A stretch of 64,000 nucleotides of DNA from Bog-532 sp963720945. Its GTDB lineage: Bacteria; Actinomycetota; Actinomycetes; Streptosporangiales; Streptosporangiaceae. The stretch covers positions 1 through 64,000 of the forward strand of contig CAVRHH010000017.1 of NCBI GenBank assembly GCA_963720945.1. The letters are read 5' to 3'. Both the position numbers and the translations under genes were made by a program. The notes below the pieces were generated by a model that worked only from the letters and a program-made list of their open reading frames with translations, searched no databases and was not told the DNA's origin. Every line of letters begins with the position of its first letter. Positions within the stretch are counted from its first letter, which is position 1. Shown here piece after piece: positions 15,875 through 23,178 of this stretch.

Positions 15875-17217
15875 TTCATGCTCCCGTCGGGCTGAATGGA
15901 TGGAAGAGGCTCCGCCGCGGACCGGACGCCACGGACGGCGTCCGCGCGGGAACGGTCTGCGGGGGGTGCGGCGTGCCGGGCGGTGCCGCCTCGCCGGCCG
16001 AACACCCACGTCCGGTACAGCGCGAACCGGAGCGCCGTGGCCACCAGGTTGGCGGCGACCAGTACCGCCACCTCCGCGCCGCGGCCCGGTGCGGTGACGG
16101 CCGCGTGCAGCCCGGCCAGCGCGCCCGAGGTGAGCGCGAGCCCGGCGCCGAACGTGATCAGGCCCTTGACCTGGTGCCGGGCGGCGTGCGAGCGCCCGCG
16201 GATGCCGAACGTCAGCCGCCGGTTGGCCGCGGTGTTGGCCACGGCCGTGATGAGCAGGCTGACCGCGTTGGCCGCCAGGGCCGGCATCGCGCTGCGCAGC
16301 AGCAGGTAGAGGGCAATGTAGGCGAGCGTGCTGGCCACGCCGATGACGCTGAACCCGGCGATCTGCCAGCCCAGCTCGCGCCGGGCGCCGCTCCCGTCCG
16401 GGGCCGCCGTGGGCACGGCGGCCGCGCGCAGCGCGGGCACCTTGATCGTGCCGCGCATCAGCCCGCAGCCCAGCCGCGCGATGCCGCGCAGGTCCGCCAG
16501 GGCGGTGGCCACGATGTCGACCCGGGAATCGGTGTCGTCGATCCAGTCGACCGGGACCTCGTGGATGCGCAGGCCGGCCCGTTCGGCCAGCACGAGCAGC
16601 TCGGTGTCGAAGAACCAGCCGGTGTCCTCGGTGAGCGGCAGCAGCGCCCGCGCCTGGTCGTGCCGGATCGCCTTGAAACCGCACTGCGCGTCGGTGAATT
16701 CGGCGCCGAGCGAGGCCCGCAGCAGCAGGTTGTAACTCCGCGAGATCACCTCACGCCGAGGTCCCCGGATCACCCGCGAACCGTGCGCGAGCCGGGTCCC
16801 GATGGCGATGTCGCTGTGCCCGGAAAGCAGCGGGGCCACCAGCGGCAAAAGTGCGTTGAGATCGGTGGACAGATCGACGTCCATATAGGCGAGCACATCG
16901 GCGTCGCTCGCGGACCAGATAGCCCGCAGCGCGCGGCCCCGCCCCGGCTGGTCCAGATGAATGGCCGTAACGCCGGGGAATTCCCGGCTGAGCGCCATCG
17001 CGACCGCCCAGGTGCGGTCGGTGCTGCCATTGTCGGCAATGGTGACGCGGGCCGAGAAAGGGAATTTCTCCCGCAGGTAGGAGCAGAGCCGCCGGACGCT
17101 CGGAGCCAGATCGCGTTCCTCGTCCTTCACCGGGACAACGATGTCCACCTGGGGTGCTGGGAGTGCGCGATCAGCCACCGGCCGCCCGGATTCTGCAACG
17201 ATGTCGAGTGGCTTCAT
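15871..17217 (-). CDS. GT2 polyprenyl-phosphate-sugar synthase fused to GtrA flippase
   Basis: This 448-aa fusion has an N-terminal GT2 domain (residues 20-250) of the dolichyl-phosphate-mannose-synthase type: IVVPVKDEERDL, ADNGSTDRTWAVA and the metal-binding DxD in YMDVDLSTDL, then a QCGFKAI motif. The C-terminal part (about 285-420) is a four-helix GtrA domain, which flips the lipid-linked sugar across the membrane. It supplies the donor for the GT39-like enzyme encoded immediately downstream. I start it at the ATG at 17217, with GAGG 9 nt upstream; the frame could extend to a TTG at 17241. The sugar cannot be read from the sequence. Confidence 0.9.
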   Translation of the reverse strand: MKPLDIVAESGRPVADRALPAPQVDIVVPVKDEERDLAPSVRRLCSYLREKFPFSARVTIADNGSTDRTWAVAMALSREFPGVTAIHLDQPGRGRALRAIWSASDADVLAYMDVDLSTDLNALLPLVAPLLSGHSDIAIGTRLAHGSRVIRGPRREVISRSYNLLLRASLGAEFTDAQCGFKAIRHDQARALLPLTEDTGWFFDTELLVLAERAGLRIHEVPVDWIDDTDSRVDIVATALADLRGIARLGCGLMRGTIKVPALRAAAVPTAAPDGSGARRELGWQIAGFSVIGVASTLAYIALYLLLRSAMPALAANAVSLLITAVANTAANRRLTFGIRGRSHAARHQVKGLITFGAGLALTSGALAGLHAAVTAPGRGAEVAVLVAANLVATALRFALYRTWVFGRRGGTARHAAPPADRSRADAVRGVRSAAEPLPSIQPDGSMK

Positions 17218-17593
17218 GCTGGTCAGCCTCGGCTGCCGCAATTGGCTGATGCTGAACGTCTCTTCTGCGTGCCATCTGAGATTTTTTAATTAACCGAACG
17301 AGCCTTTCTGTGCCGATTAACCCTATCCGGGCTTTCTCTGTAAACCGTCTCAGCCGAATTTCCCCGGCCTATGCCAGCCCCGCCGTGCGGGGTATCCGGA
17401 GAAAGCTTTCAGCCCGCCCCCGGCTTCCGCTCATCTGCGTCCGGCGGGCGGCTGTTCGTTTCAAATTCCAGATATCTGGAAGCTGCCCGCGATTCGTTGA
17501 CGCGCGCGCGTGGGCACCGCATCCTCAAGTGACGAACCAGTCAGCCGGGCGTGCGGGGCACCCCGGTGCCTACATAACGGGGAAGGGTGCTGG
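17218..17593. other. Divergent intergenic region with a 16-bp palindrome
   Basis: This 376-bp gap separates the glycosylation operon (-) from the FHA gene (+) and codes for nothing I can support. It contains a perfect palindrome TTCCAGATATCTGGAA at 17466-17481. A TTGACG (-35-like) lies at 17497-17502, with only a weak CATCCT 17 bp further on. Confidence 0.5.
17466..17481. promoter_or_regulatory. Perfect 16-bp palindrome, candidate operator
   Basis: TTCCAGATATCTGGAA is its own reverse complement and lies 16 bp before a TTGACG hexamer. Its position between divergent genes suggests a site for a dimeric regulator. The regulator is unknown. Confidence 0.5.
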
Positions 17594-18700
17594 ATGAGTG
17601 AGCACGGGGAAGTGATGCGCCGGCCGGCGCGGGCTTCGCTGTCGCCGCGTAAGCGGAAGCGGTGGGGAATCGCCGGCGGCGCGGTGGCGTGCTGGGTGAT
17701 CCTGATGGCCGCGACCGGCTCGCTTACGGGGGCGACGATCCTGCTGTTCGTCCTCGCGGCCTTCGGCGTGGTGGCCGTGTTCGGCCTGCGGGCCCTGGGC
17801 GTGACCAGGGACCACCCGTGGATACAGCGGGCGGCGGCCCGGCCGTGGCGCGACGGGCAGGACGTGCTGCAGATCGCCCTGCGGCACCTGTCCGAGGTGT
17901 TCGTGGTCACGCCGAGCGGCACCCTGCTCGCGCCCAACATCGTCGACCTGCGGATGAACCCGGAGGACCTCCGGGTGCTGGGGGAGCGGATGGAGCCCGC
18001 CCTGGTCATGGCGAGCGCCGCCGAGGTGTATCAGGAGCAGGTGACCGAGCACGGTGCCCGGTTCGCCCGGCCCGGCCCGGCCGAGGTCCGGATGATCGTC
18101 GACCCGTCCGTCCCGCCCGGCCGCTACCGGCTGCGGCAGGGACAGCCGGTCAACGCCGGCGCCGGCCCGGCCGAGCCCGCCTGCCCGCCCGCCGGGCTGG
18201 CCTACGCGTCCGCCCCCGAGCTGGCCTTCGCCGGCGCGGGGTCCGCCGGGTCCGCCGAACCGCAGTCCCATCACGCCTTCGAGCCTGCTCCCGTCGGCCC
18301 GCCCTTCCGCGGCTTTACCGGGCACGACGGGACCACCCAGGCCCACCAGGAGCCGGGCTGGGCGCCCGGCTACGGTCTGCCGACCGTCATGGAACGCACC
18401 GAGCCCTCCGTCCCGGTGCTCCGGCTCATCACCGGTGACCAGGTGGCGGAGACCCGGACGTCCGGCGCCCGGGCCGGCCGCGGCCCGGTGGAACTCGGGC
18501 TGCCCGAGGTGCCCACGGTGTCGCGGGAGCACGCCCGGTTCACCTTCTCCGGCGGTCAGTGGCGGGTCGCCAACCTCGGCATGAACGGGCTCACGATCAA
18601 CGGCGAGCCCGTGACCGGCGAGCATCCGGTCAGTGACGGCGATTCGATCCGCTGGGGCACCCGCCCGGACGCCCTGGCGTCCCGGGTCGAGATCCGCTGA
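17594..18700 (+). CDS. FHA-domain protein with membrane segment (FhaA-like)
   Basis: This 368-aa protein binds phosphothreonine peptides through a C-terminal FHA domain. Residues 1-20 are basic, and two hydrophobic segments lie at about 23-60 (WGIAGGAVACWVILMAATG, ILLFVLAAFGVVAVFGL). A DUF3662-like region follows (LRHLSEVFVVTPSGTLLAPN, DLRMNPEDL), then a Pro/Ala-rich linker. The FHA core comprises PTVSREHARFTF, VANLGMNGLTING and a DGDSIRWG turn. Mycobacterial FhaA has a related DUF3662-FHA layout and acts in cell-wall signalling from Ser/Thr kinases. The ATG at 17594 has GGGGAAGGG 7 nt upstream. It probably shares a transcript with the next gene 75 bp on. No kinase gene is in the window. Confidence 0.82.
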   Translation: MSEHGEVMRRPARASLSPRKRKRWGIAGGAVACWVILMAATGSLTGATILLFVLAAFGVVAVFGLRALGVTRDHPWIQRAAARPWRDGQDVLQIALRHLSEVFVVTPSGTLLAPNIVDLRMNPEDLRVLGERMEPALVMASAAEVYQEQVTEHGARFARPGPAEVRMIVDPSVPPGRYRLRQGQPVNAGAGPAEPACPPAGLAYASAPELAFAGAGSAGSAEPQSHHAFEPAPVGPPFRGFTGHDGTTQAHQEPGWAPGYGLPTVMERTEPSVPVLRLITGDQVAETRTSGARAGRGPVELGLPEVPTVSREHARFTFSGGQWRVANLGMNGLTINGEPVTGEHPVSDGDSIRWGTRPDALASRVEIR

Positions 18701-18775
18701 GGCCGTCCCGCCCGGCCCTCCCGTCCCACCCGGCCCCTCCGCCCCGGGTGGGCCGGGCGGGGCACTCGGCCTGAA

Positions 18776-19633
18776 GTGCCACAATTGTCATCCGTGGCGG
18801 GTTCTTCGGTGGCCGCGGGCCGGCTCATGCTCTGGTCGGCGGAGCGTGGCGGGTGGGTGGCCTGCCCGCCGGATGAGATCACCTGGCTGGACCGCGCCGT
18901 GCTCAGCGGCAATGAGGACGTCACGCTGCACCGGGCGCCACGCTGCGCGGGCCTGCGCTGCGTGCATCACCGGTGGGAGCTGTTCAGCCGGGACACCACC
19001 TACCGGGTGTACCTGGCGCCCGACACCAACGGGGCGGCGCCGGACGCGGCGGCGGTGCAGCGGGCCGCGCGGCATGTCCTGCCGGTCGCCCCGGCCCGTT
19101 ACGAGGCGCTGCCGGTGGTCCTGGACGAGGGCGCGTGGCTGGTCAGCGTGGCCAGCTGGGTCCTGCGGCTGCGGCTGGACGCGGCGGCGCCCCCGGCGGC
19201 CGCCACCCCGGCCGGCCCGCCCACCCAGGACGGGAAGGTCCGGCCCCGCGCGCCCGGCGACCCGGGTGACGAAGCGGTCAGCCGGGTCCGCGGCTATTTC
19301 GAGCGGAACGCCACCGCGCGGATGACGATGGCGTTCTACTACCGGGAATTCATTCTGGGCCTGGCCGCCCCGCAGACGCCGCCGATGATGGAGGTGGTCG
19401 TCGCGCTGGACCTGAGCGGCGAGGGCGCGGTGTCCGACTACAAGAAGCTGCTCCAGGGCCTGATCTGGAAGGAACGGGGGCACGCGCGCAATCTTCCGGC
19501 CTTTCTGCTGGCCAACGGGCTGCTGACCCCGGCCGACCTCGATGAGGCCAGGCGGGTGGTGGCGGACAACGAACGGCGCGGCGTGTCCGAGATGGCGCGG
19601 CGCCGGCTTAAGTACCGGCCCAAAGACACCTGA
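18776..19633 (+). CDS. Hypothetical protein, 285 aa, downstream of FHA gene
   Basis: I do not recognise a family. Residues 15-125 look like a compact alpha/beta domain (LMLWSAERGGWVACP, VYLAPDTNGAAP, DEGAWLVSVASWVLRLRL). A Pro/Ala linker follows, then a helical C-terminal domain from about 165 (VRGYFERNATARMTMAFYYREF, YKKLLQGLIWKERGHARNL, LNEARR-like helix, EMARRRLKYRPKD). There is no signal peptide or membrane segment. GTG at 18776 gives the full frame and GTG at 18794 is an alternative. Proximity and orientation suggest it works with the membrane-anchored FHA protein, perhaps as its phosphorylated partner, but this is inference. Confidence 0.6.
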   Translation: MPQLSSVAGSSVAAGRLMLWSAERGGWVACPPDEITWLDRAVLSGNEDVTLHRAPRCAGLRCVHHRWELFSRDTTYRVYLAPDTNGAAPDAAAVQRAARHVLPVAPARYEALPVVLDEGAWLVSVASWVLRLRLDAAAPPAAATPAGPPTQDGKVRPRAPGDPGDEAVSRVRGYFERNATARMTMAFYYREFILGLAAPQTPPMMEVVVALDLSGEGAVSDYKKLLQGLIWKERGHARNLPAFLLANGLLTPADLDEARRVVADNERRGVSEMARRRLKYRPKDT

Positions 19634-19676
19634 CCTGGCATCGCTAGCCGCCGGACCCGACGGCGGCGTGCCAGGT
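19633..19676. terminator. Bidirectional stem-loop between convergent genes
   Basis: An outer 8-bp stem (ACCTGGCA with TGCCAGGT) and an inner stem (GCCGCC with GGCGGC) overlap the stop regions of the converging genes ending at 19633 (+) and 19644 (-). Confidence 0.6.
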
Positions 19677-20435
19677 GAACCGGGTGCCGTCGGCCACGAA
19701 GTCGACGTCCACCGGGATCCCGGCCTGCCGGGCCCGGGCCCGGAGGCCGTCGAACCGCGCGGCCGGGTCGCCCTCATGGGGGCCCAGCGGGGCGGCCTCG
19801 ATCACGATGTCGTGCGTGTTGTCGCCGGCCGTGATGTCGATGCGCGTCGGCGTGGCGTACTCGCCGATCAGCGCCAGCGCCTGCCGCAAGGTCTCCAGCA
19901 GCCAGGCGCTGGTCGCGGCGTCCAGTGTGCCGTCGGGCGGCCCGATGAAGCTGATGTCCGCCGCCGTGACCAGCCGGCTGCTCAGCTCGATGATCTTCTC
20001 CCGCAGTTCGTGGCCGTCGCCGCGCTGCTCGTGGCCGAAGACCGCGCCCCTGACCTCGCGGATCACATGGTCGAGCTCTTCGGTGGCCGCCTCGATCAGG
20101 TGCCGGATCTCCGGGTCGGCGGTCATTCTCGCGGCGCCCTGCAACGTCAGCCCGGCCCGGAAGACCCGCTGTATCACCTTGTCCTGGAGCTGGGCGACGA
20201 TGCGCTCCCGCTCGATGACCGTAATCTCGCGACGGCGCCCTTCGGCCGCGGCCGCCTTGTCCTGCTCAACTGTGTCTGCTTGCACTCTGTCTGCTTGCAC
20301 TGGGTCTGCTTGCACTCTGTCTGCTTGCATTCTGTCCACTGGCACCCTGTCCGACGGCCGGCTGTGCTCGGGCTGCTGGGGAGCGGGTTCACTCATGCGC
20401 CGGCCGACCCGGTACTTCTCGTCTTCGCCGCCCAT
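19644..20435 (-). CDS. Histidine-kinase-like protein lacking catalytic residues
   Basis: This 263-aa protein follows the DevS/NarL-type sensor kinase plan. The dimerisation helix reads ERERIVAQLQDKVIQRVFRAG where the family has DLHD, so the phosphoacceptor His is a Gln. The ATPase-like part (about 145-260) keeps the general pattern (LLETLRQALALIGEYATPTRID), but the N-box Asn and the DxGxG box are gone. It is therefore likely a pseudokinase that dimerises but cannot phosphorylate. Residues 28-55 are QAD-rich pentapeptide repeats encoded by 15-bp DNA repeats. The ATG at 20435 is supported by GGAGG 7 nt upstream. It sits convergent to the FHA pair. Confidence 0.7.
   Translation of the reverse strand: MGGEDEKYRVGRRMSEPAPQQPEHSRPSDRVPVDRMQADRVQADPVQADRVQADTVEQDKAAAAEGRRREITVIERERIVAQLQDKVIQRVFRAGLTLQGAARMTADPEIRHLIEAATEELDHVIREVRGAVFGHEQRGDGHELREKIIELSSRLVTAADISFIGPPDGTLDAATSAWLLETLRQALALIGEYATPTRIDITAGDNTHDIVIEAAPLGPHEGDPAARFDGLRARARQAGIPVDVDFVADGTRFTWHAAVGSGG
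20268..20340. repeat. 15-bp tandem repeats within the pseudokinase gene
   Basis: The unit CTGTCTGCTTGCACT recurs about four times with small changes (ending at CTGTCCACT). It encodes a VQAD(R/P) pentapeptide repeat near the N-terminus, probably a variable linker. Confidence 0.75.
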
Positions 20436-20659
20436 TATCCGTCCTCCAATGGCAGCAGCAAACGCGCGGCTAGGCTGAACGCCCGCCCCTTTCTGCTTGA
20501 TCTTGGGCTGAGGGTTTCTCCATAGCCATACAAGCGCCGTATCACTGTCAATGTCCAGGCTGTACGGGTGTGGATCTTTAGCCGGGCGTGCTGGCCGCCG
20601 CGGCTGGGCTGAGGACGGTGAGTGAGTCGCGGGTCCGCGCGGCCGGGTACTGGCTGGCC

Positions 20660-21360
20660 TCAGGCGGATGGAGGGCGGACGCCGCGGACGATCCCGGCCT
20701 CCGCCACGACGGGCTCGAAGACCACGTCCGTGAACCCCACGTCCCGGAGGGCAGCCTGCCAGAACTCCGGCGTGGCCGGGTGCTCCTGGCCCACGCCGAG
20801 GCCGTAACGGGCCAGGTTCTTCGCGATCCGCCACCATCCGCCGGGCCCCTTGGCGGCCAGCGCGACCACCTTCTGGTGCAGGATCTGCCGGTCCCGCTGG
20901 CTGCCGCCCCGGCCGAACATCATGTCCGCGATGACGAGCCGGCCCCCGGGCGCAGCCACGGCAGGGACCGGGCGACCAGGGCCCGCTTGTCCGCGTCCAC
21001 CAGGTGGTGCAGCGCGTAGCTGGAGACGATGAGATCGGTGCTGGCCGGGGCCAGATCGAACCCGCACAGGTTGGCCACCTCGGTGGACACGTTGGCCAGG
21101 CTGGCCTCGGCGGCGTGCTCGGCCAGCGATCTGGCCATGGCCGCCGAGATGTCCACCGCCAGCACCGAGGACACCTTCGGGGCGAGGGCGGTCGTTACGA
21201 ACCCGGTTCCGGCCCCCAGATCGACGCACACGTCGGACGGCTGCGGCGTGGCCATGTCGAGCAGCCCGGCCAGCACCTTCTCAAAGGCGGCGGCCGAAGT
21301 GACATGAGAATGCCATTGCTCGACACGCTTATCCCACTGCCGTTCCAGCGGAACGTTCAC
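20660..21360 (-). pseudogene. Class I SAM-dependent methyltransferase with one frameshift
   Basis: The first frame (21360 down to about 20950) carries the SAM-binding motif VCVDLGAGTGFVTTAL, acidic motif II VLAVDISAAMA and DLIVSSYALHHLVD. It ends LPWLRPGAGSSSRT. The expected continuation, GGRLVIADMMFGRGG and onward to FWQAALRDVGFTDVVFEP, is in the next frame. Adding one base to the five-C run at 20943-20947 (five G in the coding strand) restores a complete protein of about 233 aa. The GTG at 21360 has a GGAGG site 7 nt upstream, and everything else looks intact. A sequencing indel is therefore as likely as a real mutation. Its substrate is unknown. Confidence 0.75.
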
Positions 21361-21473
21361 TTCTAAGCCTCCAGGCAGGTCTCATTCAGTGTATTACCGG
21401 GGAAACAGTATTGCCCCGCGGTGAAGGCAACATGAAGCGCCGGTTTATGAAGCGAACATTAAGCTCACAACGG

Positions 21474-22938
21474 TTATCCGAACACGTGCACGACCAGACC
21501 GGGTAATGCGGCCCGCTTCCGGGAATTCCGCGCGTGCGCGTCCAGCAGGTACGCGACGGCCTCGGTAATCTGCCCGGCGAACGGGATGTTCAACCATTCG
21601 TCGGGGACGTGCGCGTTCGAGTCCGCGCCCAGCGCGCCGGTGATCACGATCTGGGCCTCCGGGTAGCGCCGGCCGAGCAGTGCCATGAACGGTATCGACC
21701 CGCCGATGCCCAGGCTGCGGTGCGGCGTGCCGAACACCCGGCGGTCGGCCTCGTCCAGCGCGGCGGACAGCCACGGTGCCGGGCCGGCGCGTTCCAGCCG
21801 TCCTCCGCGGCCATGTCGCTCAGCTCGACCGTCGCCCCGTAGGGCACGTCCGTGGTCAGCGTCCTCGTCACCGCGTCCGCGGCGGCCTCCGCGCTGGCCG
21901 TGGGCGGGATACGGAAGCTGAGCGCCAGCGACGTCCACGCCCGCAGCACGTTCCCGGCCTCGGCCGGCTCGGGCAGCCCGGCTGCCCCGATCACCGACAG
22001 GGTTGGCCGCCAGGTGTTGTTGAGGATGAGCTCGGTGTCGTCGCCGGCGGCGGCGCGCATGCCGGTCACCAGCGGGTAGAGGCGCCGGGGGCCGCCGGGA
22101 TCGAGCGCGGCGACTGCTTGCGCCTCGGCCCGGCGGACGTCCGGGATCGCCACGTTCATCTCCGGGATCCTGATCTCCCCGGTCGCGGAGTCTTCCAGCC
22201 GGTCCAGCAGCTGGCGCAGGATGCGGAACGAGCTCGGCACGATGCCGCTGGCCAGGCCGGAGTGCTGGGCCGTATCCAGCACGCGGACCGTGAGGGTGAC
22301 CTTGACCATGCCGCGCAGGCTGCTGGTCAGCCACATCCGCTGGTAGTCGCCGCCCCCGCCGTCGAGGCACACCACGAATGTCACCTCGCCCACAGGCCGG
22401 CCAGGTGGTCCATGTAGGCGGGCAGGTCCGGGCTGCCGGATTCCTCCCCCGTCTCCAGCAGCAGGACCGCGCGGGCGTGCTCCCCGCCCGCGGCGCGCAC
22501 AGCCTCCAGCGCGGCCGTCGCCGCGTAGCCCGCGTACCCGTCGTCGGCGGACCCGCGGCCGTACAGCCGGCCGTCACGGAAGACCGGCGTCCACGGGCCG
22601 AGCCCGTCCGCCCAGCCGCCGACGGGGGGCTGCTTGTCCAGATGCCCGTACAGCAGCACGGTGCCCTGGCCCGCCGCCCCAGCGGTCGCGGGGACGTCCA
22701 CCAGCAGCAGCGGTGACCGGCCCGGCAGCTGCACCACCTCCGTCCGGGCCCCGGGCAGGCCGCGTGCGCTGATCCACTCCCTGACGTGCTCGACCGCGGC
22801 GCTCAGCTGGCCGCTGGCCTGCCAGGACGCGTCGAAGGCGGGCGACAGGGCCGGGATCTCCACGAATCGGGCCAGGCTGGGCAGGACATGGCCGGTCCAG
22901 CAGGCCCCGGCTGCGGTGTGTACTTTTTCCTGTTCCAC
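21474..22938 (-). pseudogene. M20-family dipeptidase with two frameshifts
   Basis: Three consecutive frames rebuild one M20 metallopeptidase of about 487 aa, of the CNDP/PepV-like dipeptidase type. Frame one (22938-22384) has the metal-site motifs LLYGHLDKQPPVGGW and LYGRGSADDGYA, then LLLETGEESGSPDL. Frame two (from about 22393) has VVCLDGGGGDY and a dimerisation domain. Frame three (from about 21790) has the C-terminal GGSIPFMALLGRRYPEAQIVITG. Each break equals a loss of one base, near 22388 and near 21790. The start GTG at 22938 is the last base position before the 59-bp tandem array. Metal ligands are all present, so the gene may be intact in the real genome. Confidence 0.75.
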
Positions 22939-23178
22939 AGCCCCATCTTGCCGTGTGCTGTGGTCAGGGACGGCGATCGGTGCCCATCCTGTCCCGCAGC
23001 CCCATCTTGCCGTGTGCTGTGGTCAGGGACGGCGGTCGGTGCCCATCCTGTCCCGCAGCCCCATCTTGCCGTGTGCTGTGGTCAGGGACGGCGGTCGGTG
23101 CCCATCCTGTCCCGCAGCCCCATCTTGCCGTGTGCTGTGGTCAGGGACGGCGGTCGGTGCCCATCCTGTCCCGCAGCC
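22938..23178. repeat. 59-bp tandem repeat, four copies
   Basis: Units begin at 22938, 22997, 23056 and 23115 with a 5-bp start of a fifth, and are identical except for one base in the first copy. The array fills the gap between the 681-aa gene's stop (23141) and the M20 start codon (22938). The last copy encodes the final eleven codons of the 681-aa protein. Each copy carries a repeated ATG-to-TGA mini-frame (MGTDRRP) on the minus strand. Confidence 0.95.

Noticed and set aside
15871..16684. In-frame upstream extension of the GT39-like protein to 16684
   Set aside because: The extra 270 codons lie opposite no signal, overlap the GT2-GtrA gene in another frame, and lack membrane helices. The ATGA overlap at 15874 gives a natural start.
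22938..23178. 59-bp array considered as a CRISPR or attachment site
   Set aside because: Units are contiguous with no unique spacers, and no integrase is nearby.
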